Part shown: positions 36,524 to 45,479 of the stretch, piece after piece | Layout of the letters: each line of letters begins with the position of its first letter | How positions within the stretch are numbered: position 1 is the stretch's first letter | Assembly (NCBI RefSeq): GCF_017980685.1 | Contig: NZ_JACXXO010000007.1 | Coordinates: 1-64,000, forward strand | Length of the DNA stretch: 64,000 nucleotides | Source of the DNA: Pseudomonas iridis | GTDB taxonomy: Bacteria; Pseudomonadota; Gammaproteobacteria; Pseudomonadales; Pseudomonadaceae | Direction of reading: 5' to 3' | Notes under the pieces: generated by a model | The model's input: only the letters and a program-made list of their open reading frames with translations | The model's database searches: none | What the model was told of the DNA's origin: nothing | Program-made: the position numbers and the translations under genes

Positions 36524-39238
36524 TCAAATGACGGCAACCGGCTGCACGTTGGCAGCCAGCAGGCGCTTTATTTCCGGGATGCACGAGCCGCATTGCGTGC
36601 CGCATCCCAGTTGATTTTTCAAACCCTGCAGGTCAAGTCCTTGGCCAATACCGGCGCAGACTGCGTTGAGGCTGACGTTGTTGCAGTTGCACAAGGTTTT
36701 ATCGCGACTGACCTGCGCCCCGGCGTTGCCCGGCGGCGCGCTCATTGGCGCCAGCAGCCAGCGTCGCAGTTGTTCATCCGCGCGACCTTCCAGCCACAAA
36801 CCTTGCAGCCAGTGTTGCGCGAGGGTTTCGCCAGCCAGGCGAATGGCGGTAATCCGGCCGTTTTCGATGCGTACACGCTTGCCGATGGCCCGGCGCGGGT
36901 CGTCATAGGCCAGTACGGGGCCATTGATCAGCGACAGACATTCGTCGATCTCACCCAGCAACTGCGGGTCCGGTGCCGCGCCGCTGGCAGCGCGTATCAG
37001 CAATGCCGGGCGTTCACGTCCGACGAGGCTCAGACTCACGTAGGAAAACGCCTCGCACAGTGGTCGTAGCGTCTCGAAGTGCCGTTGAACATCACCTTCG
37101 ATCAGTGCGAAGAGTTGCCACGGCAGATCGACCGACTCCAAACGCACACCGCTGTGCTTGAGTTCAGGCTGCTTGGACAAAGGGTCGAAGGCCGGCAGCG
37201 TCACGCTATTCACGCCACCCTTGAGAAAACGATCGCCCCAGTGCATCGGCAAAAAAGCCTGGCCCGGACGCACGCTGTCATCGCTGCCAACCGCAACGAT
37301 CACGGCGCCTCGACGACTTTTAAGATTGACCAGATCGCCCGGCTGCAAACGGTGTCGGCGCAGTTCGTCCGGGTGCAGGCTCAATACCGCTTCGCTGACA
37401 TGGCCGAACAGTTGCGCCGCCGTGCCAGTGCGGCTCATGCCATGCCATTGATCGCGCAGGCGGCCGGTGATCAGGGTCAGCGGGAAGCGCGCATCACGCT
37501 GCTCCTTGGCGGCGCGGTAAGGCTCGGCAATGAACTGCGCGCGGCCGTTAGCGGTAGGAAAAATACCGTCGCTGTACAACCGCGCTGTTCCGTGCCGGGC
37601 GCCAGCGGGGAAGGGCCATTGCTGCGGCCCGATCTGGTCGAGCAGTGCATGACTGATACCGCACAGATCCAGATCACGCCCGCGGGTAAGCAACTTGAAT
37701 TCATCGAATAGCTGCGAAGGTTGATCGAAGGCAAACAGGCTCGGGTGCTGCGGGCGCAGACGTTTCTCCAGACGCTGTGCGAAATCCACCGTAATTGCCC
37801 AGTCTGGTCGCGCCTCACTCGGTGCGAGAATGGCTTTGCGTACGTGGGAAATGCGTCGCTCGGAATTGGTGACCGTGCCTTCCTTCTCGCCCCAACTGGC
37901 GGCGGGCAATAACAGGTCGGCGAATGCAGCTGTTTCGGTGGTGCGGAAGGCTTCCTGCAATACCACGAACGGACACGCCTGCAGTGCCGCGCGCACCGAG
38001 TGTTGATCCGGCATCGATTGCGCGGGGTTGGTGCAGGCTATCCACAACGCCTTTATCTTGCCGCTACGCACCTGTTCGAACAGTTCGATAGCACTGAGCC
38101 CGGTGTTTTCCGGCAACCGATCAACGCCCCAGTAAGCCGCGACTTCAGTACGGTGCTCGGGGTTGGCCGCATCACGATGGCCGGGGAGCAGATTGGACAG
38201 ACTTCCGGTTTCCCGCCCGCCCATGGCATTTGGCTGACCGGTGAGAGAGAAAGGTCCTGCACCCGGGCGACCGATTTGCCCGGTAACCAGGTGCAGGTTA
38301 ATCAGAGCGCTGTTTTTTGCGCTGCCGGCGGTGGACTGGTTCAAGCCCATGCACCACAGCGACAGAAAACTCGGCGCAGTGCCCACCCATTCAGCGCATT
38401 GCTGCAGTTGCTCGACACTGATTCCGCACAGCTGCGACACCATCTGTGGCGTGTAATCACGTGCCAGGCTTTTCAGTTCGGCCAGACCTTCGGTGTGGGC
38501 GTTGATGAAGTCGCGGTCGATCCATTCTTCCCACAACAGCAGGTGCAAAATCCCATGGAAAAGAGCGACATCGGTGCCAGGCAGAATCGCCAGATGTAGA
38601 TCGGCCAGATCGCAGGTGTCGGTGCGCCGTGGGTCGATGACGATGACTTTCATCTGCGGACGGCGCGATTTAGCCTCTTCGAGCCGACGAAAAAGTACCG
38701 GATGGGCGTAGGCCATGTTACTGCCGACGATCATCACGCAATCACTGAGCTCCAGATCTTCATAGCTGCACGGCGGTGCATCGGCGCCGAGACTACGTTT
38801 GTAGCCGACCACGGCCGAAGACATGCACAGGCGTGAATTGCTGTCGATGTTGTTGGTGCCGACCAGCGCCCGCGCCAGTTTGTTGAAGGCGTAATAGTCC
38901 TCGGTCAGCAGTTGTCCGGAAATGTAGAACGCGACGCTGTCGGGGCCGTGTTCGGCGATGGTCTCGGCGAACACATTGGCAGCATGGTCCAGCGCCGTGT
39001 CCCAATCAGCGCGGCTGCGCGCCAGACCTTTGCCCAGACGCAGTTCTGGGTATAACGCTCGGGCTGCGAGGTCGCCAGTCAGGTGCAGGGTCGAGCCTTT
39101 GCTACAGAGTTTGCCGAAGTTGGCCGGATGCGTCGGATCGCCACTGACGCCGAGGATGCGCTCGCCGTCATGCTCGATCAGTACGCCGCAGCCGACCCCG
39201 CAATAACAGCAGGTCGAGGCGGTCGTCTGGCGGTTCAT
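36524..39238 (-). CDS. nasC: Assimilatory nitrate reductase, catalytic subunit
   Basis: Reduces nitrate to nitrite in the cytoplasm. The 904-residue molybdopterin enzyme has an N-terminal [4Fe-4S] site (CCYCGVGCGVLIEHDG ... LCSKG), bis-MGD-binding segments (MIVGSNMAYAHPV, VIVIDPRRTDTCDLADLHLAILPGTDVAL, GQPNAMGGRETG), a C-terminal MopB-like barrel (TLITGRLRDQWHGMSRTG), and a final BFD-like [2Fe-2S] domain (CNCNNVS ... LGCGTQCGSC). The last domain suggests direct electron delivery from a reductase. Start overlaps the nirD stop by one base (TGATG). Named nasC after the Pseudomonas gene; other species use different letters. Confidence 0.94.
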   Translation of the reverse strand: MNRQTTASTCCYCGVGCGVLIEHDGERILGVSGDPTHPANFGKLCSKGSTLHLTGDLAARALYPELRLGKGLARSRADWDTALDHAANVFAETIAEHGPDSVAFYISGQLLTEDYYAFNKLARALVGTNNIDSNSRLCMSSAVVGYKRSLGADAPPCSYEDLELSDCVMIVGSNMAYAHPVLFRRLEEAKSRRPQMKVIVIDPRRTDTCDLADLHLAILPGTDVALFHGILHLLLWEEWIDRDFINAHTEGLAELKSLARDYTPQMVSQLCGISVEQLQQCAEWVGTAPSFLSLWCMGLNQSTAGSAKNSALINLHLVTGQIGRPGAGPFSLTGQPNAMGGRETGSLSNLLPGHRDAANPEHRTEVAAYWGVDRLPENTGLSAIELFEQVRSGKIKALWIACTNPAQSMPDQHSVRAALQACPFVVLQEAFRTTETAAFADLLLPAASWGEKEGTVTNSERRISHVRKAILAPSEARPDWAITVDFAQRLEKRLRPQHPSLFAFDQPSQLFDEFKLLTRGRDLDLCGISHALLDQIGPQQWPFPAGARHGTARLYSDGIFPTANGRAQFIAEPYRAAKEQRDARFPLTLITGRLRDQWHGMSRTGTAAQLFGHVSEAVLSLHPDELRRHRLQPGDLVNLKSRRGAVIVAVGSDDSVRPGQAFLPMHWGDRFLKGGVNSVTLPAFDPLSKQPELKHSGVRLESVDLPWQLFALIEGDVQRHFETLRPLCEAFSYVSLSLVGRERPALLIRAASGAAPDPQLLGEIDECLSLINGPVLAYDDPRRAIGKRVRIENGRITAIRLAGETLAQHWLQGLWLEGRADEQLRRWLLAPMSAPPGNAGAQVSRDKTLCNCNNVSLNAVCAGIGQGLDLQGLKNQLGCGTQCGSCIPEIKRLLAANVQPVAVI

Positions 39239-39555
39239 CAGATAGCGTCCCGCAGGGCCAATTGCACCCGGCCATTTTCAACCCGCGCCGCGTGATGGTG
39301 GGCGCATCCGATATCAGGCGCCTGGGCTTCACCGGATTGCAGGTCGATCTGCCAGTTGTGCAGCGGGCAGGCCACACGTTTGCCGTAAATCAAACCTTGT
39401 GACAGGGGACCACCCTTGTGCGGGCAACGGTCGTCGAGGGCGAACACTTCGTCGTCGCTTGTACGAAAAATCGCAATGTCACCTTTGGGACCGGCAATGA
39501 TCCGCGAACCGAGGGTATTGATCTCTTCCAGGGCACAGATATCGAGCCAGTTCAT
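39238..39555 (-). CDS. nirD: Nitrite reductase (NADH) small subunit
   Basis: NirD is the small Rieske-type subunit of assimilatory NADH-nitrite reductase. The 105-residue protein has both Rieske motifs, CPHKGGPLSQG and CPLHNWQIDLQSG, so unlike enterobacterial NirD it can bind a [2Fe-2S] cluster. The start overlaps the nirB stop (ATGA) and its stop overlaps the nasC start. Confidence 0.93.
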   Translation of the reverse strand: MNWLDICALEEINTLGSRIIAGPKGDIAIFRTSDDEVFALDDRCPHKGGPLSQGLIYGKRVACPLHNWQIDLQSGEAQAPDIGCAHHHAARVENGRVQLALRDAI

Positions 39556-42005
39556 GCCGGCACCTCCAGGTTTTTCACAGGGATTACGTCAAATTCTTTC
39601 TTCAGTTGCGGCTGCGCCAGTCGCTCTTTCCACGGATCCTGCTCAAACGACAGGGAGAATTGCAGGCGCTCGTTCAACGCTTTGCGACGCTCGGGGTCTT
39701 CAAGCACGGCTTTCTTGATGTGCTCCATGCCGACCCGTTGCAGGTAGTGCACGGTGCGCTCGAGGTAAAAGGCTTCTTCGCGATAAAGCTGCAGGAATGC
39801 GCCGTTGTACTCGCGGACTTCTTCGGCGGTTTTCAGCTTGACGAAGAATTCGGCGACTTCGGTTTTGATCCCGCCGTTGCCACCGATGTACATCTCCCAT
39901 CCGGAATCGACGCCGATGATTCCTACGTCTTTGATCCCCGCTTCCGAGCAGTTGCGTGGGCATCCGGAGACAGCCAGTTTCACTTTGTGCGGCGACCACA
40001 TATTGAACAGGTCATGTTCAAGCTCGATGCCCAATTGCGTCGAATTCTGCGTGCCGAAGCGGCAGAACTCGCTGCCGACACAGGTTTTCACCGTGCGAAT
40101 CGATTTGCCGTAGGCGTGGCCGGAGGGCATGTCGAGATCCTTCCAGACGCCGGGCAAATCCTGTTTCTTGATGCCCAGCAGGTCGATGCGCTGACCGCCG
40201 GTGACCTTGACCATCGGCACGTTGTACTTGTCGGCGACGTCGGCAATTCGGCGCAATTCCGAAGGGTTGGTCACTCCGCCCCACATCCGTGGTACCACCG
40301 AGTAAGTGCCATCCTTCTGGATATTGGCGTGGGCGCGTTCGTTGATCAGGCGCGATTGCGGATCGTCCCTGGCCTCGCCCGGCCAGGTGGAAATCAGGTA
40401 GTAGTTGAGCGCCGGGCGGCATGTCGCGCAGCCGTTTGGCGTGCGCCAGTTGAGGTAGCTCATGGTGCCGGCGATGGTCAGTAGATGTTGCTCGCGGATC
40501 GCCTGGCGGATCTGGCCGTGATTGAGGTCGCTGCAACCGCAGATGGCTTTTTCGCTTTTCGGTTTGACGTCTGCCGCGCCGCCGACGGTGTTGATCAGGA
40601 TCTGCTCGACCAGCCCCGCGCAGGAGCCGCAGGAACTGGCCGCTTTGGTGTGTTTCTTCACGTCATCGACGCTGAACAGACCGTGTTCCTGAATGGCTTT
40701 GACGATGGTGCCTTTGCACACGCCGTTGCAGCCGCAGACTTCGGCGGTGTCGGCCATGACCATGGCTTTGTCCTGGCCTTGATGTCCTACGTCGCCGAGG
40801 GCGTTTTCGCCAAACATCAGGTGATCGCGGATCTCGCCGATGGCGTGATTCTCACGAATTTGTCGGAAATACCAACCGCCATCTGCCGTATCGCCGTACA
40901 GACACGCGCCAACCAAAACGTCATCCTTGATCACCAGTTTTTTGTACACCCCGCCGATCGGGTCGGAGAGGGTGATGGTTTCGGTGCCTTCGCCGCCCAT
41001 GAAGTCGCCGGCGGAAAACAGGTCGATGCCGGTGACTTTCAACTTGGTTGACGTGACCGAGCCCTGATAGCGGGCGAAACCCAATTGCGCGAGGTGGTTG
41101 GCGCAGACCTTGGCCTGTTCGAACAACGGTGCGACCAGGCCATAAGCGATGCCGCGATGGCTGGCGCATTCGCCGATGGCATAGATGCGCGGGTCGTAGG
41201 TTTGCAGGGTGTCGTTGACCAGAATGCCGCGATTGCACGGGATGCCGGCCTTTTCCGCGAGTTCGGTGTTGGGGCGGATGCCGGCGGCCATGACCACCAG
41301 ATCAGCAGGGATGATGTCGCCGTTCTTGAATTGCACCGAGCCGACCCGACCGTTACCGGCGTCGTGCAGGGCCTGGGTCTGTTCGCACAGTCGGAAATGC
41401 AGGCCGCGGGATTCGAGAGCGCTTTGCAGGAGTTGGCCGCTGGTCTTGTCCAGTTGCCGCTCCAGCAACCACTCACCGAGATGCACGACGGTGACGTGCA
41501 TGCCGCGCAGCATCAGGCCGTTGGCCGCTTCGAGGCCGAGCAGGCCACCGCCGATGACGACGGCGTGCTTGTGGGTTTTGGCGGTGTCGATCATTGCCTG
41601 GGTGTCGGCAATGTCGCGGTAGCCGATCACGCCGTGCAAGGTGTTGCCGGGAATTGGCAGGATGAACGGCGTCGAGCCGGTGGCGATCAGCAGTCTGTCG
41701 TACTCGGCTTCAGTGCCGTCCTCGGCAATCACCCGGCGCTTGACCCGGTCGATTTCCACCACTTTGCGGTTGAGCAGCAGCTTGATGTTGTTTTCCAGGT
41801 ACCAGTCGAGGTCGTTGAGCACGATCTCTTCGAAGGTTTGCTCACCGGCCAGCACCGGCGACAACAGGATGCGGTTGTAATTGGTATGCGGCTCGGCGCC
41901 GAAGACCGTGATGTCGTAAAGCTCGTTGCTCAGCTTGAGCAGTTCTTCGAGGGTGCGGACTCCGGCCATGCCGTTGCCGATCATCACCAGTTTGAGTTTT
42001 TTCAT
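39552..42005 (-). CDS. nirB: Nitrite reductase (NADH) large subunit
   Basis: NirB reduces nitrite to ammonium with NADH. The 817-residue protein contains an N-terminal FAD/NAD reductase domain (MIGNGMAGVRTLEELL, LLIATGSTPF, VIGGGLLGLEAANGL, VVMAAGIRPNTELA). Two BFD-like [2Fe-2S] segments follow (CGCNGVCKGT...SCGSCAG and CGCSDLNHGQ...CATCRPAL), then a siroheme/[4Fe-4S] domain (CVGSEFCRFGTQ ... SGCPRNCSEAGIKD). It is first in nirB-nirD-nasC-cobA. Its 5' leader carries a sigma-54 promoter and NasT-type antitermination structures. Confidence 0.96.
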   Translation of the reverse strand: MKKLKLVMIGNGMAGVRTLEELLKLSNELYDITVFGAEPHTNYNRILLSPVLAGEQTFEEIVLNDLDWYLENNIKLLLNRKVVEIDRVKRRVIAEDGTEAEYDRLLIATGSTPFILPIPGNTLHGVIGYRDIADTQAMIDTAKTHKHAVVIGGGLLGLEAANGLMLRGMHVTVVHLGEWLLERQLDKTSGQLLQSALESRGLHFRLCEQTQALHDAGNGRVGSVQFKNGDIIPADLVVMAAGIRPNTELAEKAGIPCNRGILVNDTLQTYDPRIYAIGECASHRGIAYGLVAPLFEQAKVCANHLAQLGFARYQGSVTSTKLKVTGIDLFSAGDFMGGEGTETITLSDPIGGVYKKLVIKDDVLVGACLYGDTADGGWYFRQIRENHAIGEIRDHLMFGENALGDVGHQGQDKAMVMADTAEVCGCNGVCKGTIVKAIQEHGLFSVDDVKKHTKAASSCGSCAGLVEQILINTVGGAADVKPKSEKAICGCSDLNHGQIRQAIREQHLLTIAGTMSYLNWRTPNGCATCRPALNYYLISTWPGEARDDPQSRLINERAHANIQKDGTYSVVPRMWGGVTNPSELRRIADVADKYNVPMVKVTGGQRIDLLGIKKQDLPGVWKDLDMPSGHAYGKSIRTVKTCVGSEFCRFGTQNSTQLGIELEHDLFNMWSPHKVKLAVSGCPRNCSEAGIKDVGIIGVDSGWEMYIGGNGGIKTEVAEFFVKLKTAEEVREYNGAFLQLYREEAFYLERTVHYLQRVGMEHIKKAVLEDPERRKALNERLQFSLSFEQDPWKERLAQPQLKKEFDVIPVKNLEVPA

Positions 42006-42075
42006 CAGGTTCTCCGGGGAGCTGCGGCTGGCCTCTTGTGGGCTTCAGGCCTTGCTCGAGAAATTTTGCGCAAAC

Positions 42076-42116
42076 AAAAAAAGGCGTCCCGCTAGTTGCC
42101 TAGCGAGGACGCCTTT
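42076..42116 (-). terminator. Attenuator terminator in the nirB leader
   Basis: On the minus strand GGCGTCC-T-CGCTAG, loop GCAA, CTAGCG-GGACGCC is followed by seven T residues. It lies 70 bases before the nirB ATG, downstream of the promoter, so it ends transcription before the gene unless overridden. In P. aeruginosa the nirBD operon is controlled by antitermination in its leader. Confidence 0.9.
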
Positions 42117-42123
42117 GTCCTGG

Positions 42124-42162
42124 TCCCGTTCTCTCGGGGAGCACAGCCTTCGTCGTTGAAGG
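42124..42162 (-). promoter_or_regulatory. Two ANTAR-type hexaloop hairpins in the nirB leader (NasT target)
   Basis: P1: CCTTC, loop AACGAC, GAAGG (42162-42147). P2: CCCG, loop AGAGAA, CGGG (42138-42125). Both loops have A at position 1 and G at position 4, the conserved positions of RNA bound by ANTAR proteins. The linker is about eight bases and the terminator follows after a further eight. Confidence 0.85.
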
Positions 42163-42193
42163 TTGGGCTTTATGTGTGTGTTGAAAGGGCTAA

Positions 42194-42210
42194 TGCAGTG
42201 GTTGTGCCAA
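42194..42210 (-). promoter_or_regulatory. Sigma-54 promoter of nirB
   Basis: Minus strand TTGGCACAACCACTGCA has GG and GC exactly ten bases apart (GG 42208-42207, GC 42196-42195), matching TGGCAC-N5-TTGC in all but one position. A start about 12 bases downstream puts both leader hairpins in the transcript. NtrC is the expected activator. A hairpin TCCCGT-AATC-ACGGGA lies just upstream (42237-42222). Confidence 0.8.
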
Positions 42211-42280
42211 GTACTCCCAATCCCGTGATTACGGGACTTTTCTGGCAGGAATGGAATTTTTCTGCACTGTCTGGAGGCGT

Positions 42281-42303
42281 GTTGCGCGATTTTGAGGCGC
42301 AAC
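42281..42303. promoter_or_regulatory. Inverted repeat upstream of the nirB promoter, possible activator site
   Basis: GTTGCGC and GCGCAAC flank a nine-base spacer, 73 bases or more upstream of the sigma-54 promoter. Its location suits an enhancer, but the spacer is longer than in the standard NtrC site. Confidence 0.3.
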
Positions 42304-42305
42304 GT

Positions 42306-42381
42306 CAAAAGATCGCAGCCTTCGGCATCTCCTACAGGGGAATCGTACACATCCGGTAGGCGCTGCCGAAGGCTGCGATCA
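42306..42381. repeat. REP pair, family C variants
   Basis: AAAAGATCGCAGCCTTCGGC... (42306-42340) faces GGTAGGCGCTGCCGAAGGCT plus GCGATCATT (42354-42381). It lies between the end of the kinase gene and the nirB promoter region. Confidence 0.75.
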
Positions 42382-42383
42382 TT

Positions 42384-44057
42384 TCAAGGCTGATGAAACA
42401 ACAAAACCAGCAGCATCAGATTCCCCAGCAATGCCACCAGCGCCATCGTCCGCCAGACCTTCACCGGCTCGCGCTCCAGTAGTGGTCTGGGGCGTACGCT
42501 CAAGCTGCGCCGCTCACCCTGTTCCAAAACCAGCAACCATTCTTCTGCCGTTTCAAAACGCTGTTGCGGATCGGCAGCAACGCCGCGCTCCAGGCTCTGC
42601 GTCAGCCACTCCGGCAGATCGGGGCGGTAGCGACTGGCACTGACCGGCAAGCCAAATCGCGGCCGTTGAAAGGCTTCGATCTCGCCATAGGGAAAATGCC
42701 CCGTGAGCAGGAAATACAGGGTCACGCCCAGCGCATACAGATCCTGTTGAGCGCCGGGCGGGTCACCGCGAAAGGCTTCCGGGGCGATATAGCTTGGGGT
42801 TCCCGGCAATGTCGAAACAGCGTCTTTGGACAGGCCGGGACAGTAGGCCAGACCAAAATCCAGCAGGCGCAATTCACCATCGTCACCCAGCAGCAGGTTC
42901 TCCGGTTTGATATCCCGGTGCAGAATCTGCCGCCGATGCAGCAAGCCCACCGCACGCAGCAGTCGCTCAGCCAGTTCATGCCACTTGGCCAATGGTAACG
43001 GCCCGCTTCGCTGGAAAAGCTGCGCCAGGGTCGTCCCCGAATATTCCCGCATCACGTAGTACAAATGCTGACGCTGAAGGCACGCATGGACTTCAGGAAA
43101 ATGCCGACCAGCCACGCGTTTCAGAAACCATTCCTCCGAAAGAAGCGCTTGCCCAGTCTGTGGATCATCTGCCAGTCGTGCGGGCAGGGTTTTCAGCAAC
43201 CATGGCTGACCTTGGTCGTCGTGAACGCGATAGAGCAGTGATTGCTGACTCTGGCTGACAACCTCTTGCACCTGCCAGCCTTCGAAAGACTGACCGGATT
43301 TCAGCGGCGGGGGCAGCGGCCACTGCTGAAGATGCATCAGCGCATCGCCGATGTTCGCTTCACCGACGGCATCTACCCGCACCAGCAAGGCGCTGGCGTT
43401 GTCCTGACTGCCGGCCAGATGCGCGGCGTTCACCAGAGTGTTTGCCGCGCTTTGCAGATCCGGCTGGTCGCGCAGGATCGTTGCAATGGCGGTATCGCCC
43501 AAGGTCGACCACACGCCGTCGCTGAGCAGCACGAAACACTCGCCCGCGCGCAATTCGCCGTCGAGAAAATCCAGCACCAGATGCTGATCAAGCCCTAATG
43601 CACGCTTGAGCACATGCTGCATGCCCGGCTGCTCCCAGACATGATCGTTGGATATCCGCTGCAAGCCGTCGGCATGCCAGCGATAGACCCGGCAGTCGCC
43701 TACGTGGGCCAGGGTAAAGCGCCTACCGCGCATGACCAAAGCGCTGACAGTGGTGAGCAACGGTTGCCCACCGCCATTGGCCTGCAACCAGCGATTTTGC
43801 GCCAGCAGCAGGCGATCCAGTGCCTGGGCCACGCTCCAGGTTTCCGGGGTGGCGTAGTAGTCGAGGGCCAGCGCCTGCAAGGTCGAGCGCGCAGCCAGTC
43901 CGCCATCGGCGCACTGGCTGACACCGTCAGCGATAGCGAACAGGTAACCCTTGCTCGCCGCCAGCGCCGGGGCGGGCGTGACCAGACGCAGGGCGTCCTG
44001 ATTCTCCGCGCGCGGGCCGGTGGCGCTGGCTTCGGCGAAACTCAATTGCAGGGCCAT
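42384..44057 (-). CDS. PP2C phosphatase-Ser/Thr kinase fusion with C-terminal membrane anchor
   Basis: The 557-residue protein joins two opposing activities. Residues 1 to about 230 are a PP2C phosphatase with the metal-binding acids in AIADGVSQCADGG, HVGDCRVYR, LLSDGVW and SQDNAS all present. Residues about 260 to 520 are a Hanks-type kinase: LLKTLPARL with the lysine, LHRDIKPENLLLGDDG, LDFGLAY and TPSYIAPEAF. The usual glycine-rich loop is replaced by VVSQSQQSLLYRV. One C-terminal helix (MALVALLGNLMLLVLLF) anchors it to the inner membrane. It starts seven bases after the nasA stop, so it shares the nitrate-controlled transcript. A gene of this type holds the same place in P. aeruginosa; its role in nitrate use is unknown. 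Confidence 0.88.
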   Translation of the reverse strand: MALQLSFAEASATGPRAENQDALRLVTPAPALAASKGYLFAIADGVSQCADGGLAARSTLQALALDYYATPETWSVAQALDRLLLAQNRWLQANGGGQPLLTTVSALVMRGRRFTLAHVGDCRVYRWHADGLQRISNDHVWEQPGMQHVLKRALGLDQHLVLDFLDGELRAGECFVLLSDGVWSTLGDTAIATILRDQPDLQSAANTLVNAAHLAGSQDNASALLVRVDAVGEANIGDALMHLQQWPLPPPLKSGQSFEGWQVQEVVSQSQQSLLYRVHDDQGQPWLLKTLPARLADDPQTGQALLSEEWFLKRVAGRHFPEVHACLQRQHLYYVMREYSGTTLAQLFQRSGPLPLAKWHELAERLLRAVGLLHRRQILHRDIKPENLLLGDDGELRLLDFGLAYCPGLSKDAVSTLPGTPSYIAPEAFRGDPPGAQQDLYALGVTLYFLLTGHFPYGEIEAFQRPRFGLPVSASRYRPDLPEWLTQSLERGVAADPQQRFETAEEWLLVLEQGERRSLSVRPRPLLEREPVKVWRTMALVALLGNLMLLVLLFHQP

Positions 44058-44064
44058 TCAGGTC

Positions 44065-45276
44065 TCAGACTCGAGCCGCAGTCACGGCCGCCGAACCCCA
44101 GGTGGTTCTCCAGCGCCGCTTGACGCCGTGCAGGCCGAACCACGCCAGCACGCCAAGGCTGGCGAACAACCACAGGGCCAGTTGATAGCTGCCGGTGCTC
44201 TGTTTGATCGCGCCCATGCCTGCCGCCAGCGCGAAACCACCGATGCCGCCGGCCATGCCGATCAGCCCGGTCATCACGCCGATCTCAAGACGAAAGCGCT
44301 GCGGCACCAGTTGGAAAACTGCTCCGTTGCCCGCCCCCAAACCGAGCATGGTGCAGACGAAAAGTGCCAGCGCCGCGTAGGAACTCGGCAGATTGAAACC
44401 GACCGCTGCGATGCAGATTGCCGCCACGGTGTACATCGCCAGCAAGGTGCGAATGCCGCCGAAGCGATCCGCCAATGCGCCCCCCAATGGCCGCATCAGG
44501 CTGCCACCGAATACGCAGGCAGCGGTGTAGTAACCGGCGGTGACCGGGCTCAAGCCGTATTGATCGTTGAAGTAGCCGGGCAGGGCGCTGGCCAGGCCGA
44601 TGAAGCCGCCAAAGGTGACGCTGTAGAAAAACATGAACCACCAACTGTCGCGGTCACCGAGGGCCTTGAAGTAGTCGGCCATGGACTTGGCTTTCGGACG
44701 TTGCGGGGCGTTTTTTGCCATCCAGGCGAACAGCACCAGCGTGAGAATCAATGGAATCACTGCGAAGCCGAAGACGTTGCTCCAGCCGAAGGATGCGGCC
44801 AGTACCGGCGCGAGCAGTGCAGCGAACACGGTGCCGGAGTTGCCCGCGCCGGCAATGCCCATGGCTTTGCCCTGGTGCTCAGGCGGGTACCATTGCGACG
44901 CCAGCGGCAGCGCCACGGCGAACGAAGCGCCGGCCATGCCGAGGAACAGACCGAGGATCAGCGCCTGTTCGTAACTGTGAATACCGAGTTTCCAGGCGCC
45001 GAACAGCGCGCAGATGACGATGACCTGGCCGATCAGCCCGGCGGTTTTCGGTGATAGCCGATCCGCCAGCATGCCCATCGCGAAGCGCAGCACGGCGCCG
45101 GCAAGGATTGGCGTGGCGACCACAAGTCCGCGCTGCTGCGTGGTCAGGTGCAGGTCGGCCGCGATCTGCACTGCCAGCGGGCCGAGCAGGTACCAGACCA
45201 TGAAACTCAGGTCGAAGTAGAGGAAGGCCGCGAACAGGGTCGGGGTATGGCCGGATTTCCAGAAGCTTTTATTCAT
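44065..45276 (-). CDS. nasA: Nitrate/nitrite MFS transporter
   Basis: A 403-residue major-facilitator protein with about 12 helices, of the nitrate/nitrite porter family. Family signs are FAAFLYFDLSFMVWYLLGPLAVQIA at helix 1, the RFAMGMLADRLSPK loop, GIAGAGNSGTVFAALLAP and GLIGMAGGIGGFALAAGMG (the two glycine-rich nitrate signatures) and the arginine of PLGGALADRFGGIR. It imports nitrate for assimilation. The ATG at 45276 is preferred over 45315. It leads the kinase gene and has its own sigma-54 promoter and antitermination leader. Confidence 0.93.
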   Translation of the reverse strand: MNKSFWKSGHTPTLFAAFLYFDLSFMVWYLLGPLAVQIAADLHLTTQQRGLVVATPILAGAVLRFAMGMLADRLSPKTAGLIGQVIVICALFGAWKLGIHSYEQALILGLFLGMAGASFAVALPLASQWYPPEHQGKAMGIAGAGNSGTVFAALLAPVLAASFGWSNVFGFAVIPLILTLVLFAWMAKNAPQRPKAKSMADYFKALGDRDSWWFMFFYSVTFGGFIGLASALPGYFNDQYGLSPVTAGYYTAACVFGGSLMRPLGGALADRFGGIRTLLAMYTVAAICIAAVGFNLPSSYAALALFVCTMLGLGAGNGAVFQLVPQRFRLEIGVMTGLIGMAGGIGGFALAAGMGAIKQSTGSYQLALWLFASLGVLAWFGLHGVKRRWRTTWGSAAVTAARV

Positions 45277-45380
45277 CGCGCACCTCAGCTGTAAAGAGTC
45301 TCGAGAAGGAGTCATGAGTCAGCAAAGTGGGGCGCCGCCACGGCCGCACCACCGGCCCCGGGCTGTGGGGCCAAAAACGC

Positions 45381-45429
45381 AAAAACGCCGCTACCTGATT
45401 CGCCGGGTGGGGCGAGCGGGTCAGCGACG
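45381..45429 (-). terminator. Attenuator terminator in the nasA leader, overlapping P2
   Basis: Minus strand CGTCGCTGACC pairs with GGTAGCGGCG (one bulged base), with an inner TCGCC/GGCGA stem, then TTTTT. The left arm includes the right arm of hairpin P2 (GTCG), so P2 and the terminator cannot form together. It lies 105 bases before the nasA ATG. Confidence 0.75.
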
Positions 45430-45465
45430 TCTTTGTCGTAGGTGGGGCAACCGCCGTTGGTTACC
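45425..45465 (-). promoter_or_regulatory. Two ANTAR-type hexaloop hairpins in the nasA leader (NasT target)
   Basis: P1: GGTAACC, loop AACGGC, GGTTGCC (45465-45446), seven pairs with one G-U. P2: CGAC, loop AAAGAC, GTCG (45438-45425). Both loops have A1 and G4, separated by seven bases. Confidence 0.85.
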
Positions 45466-45479
45466 TGTGTGGAATGCTT

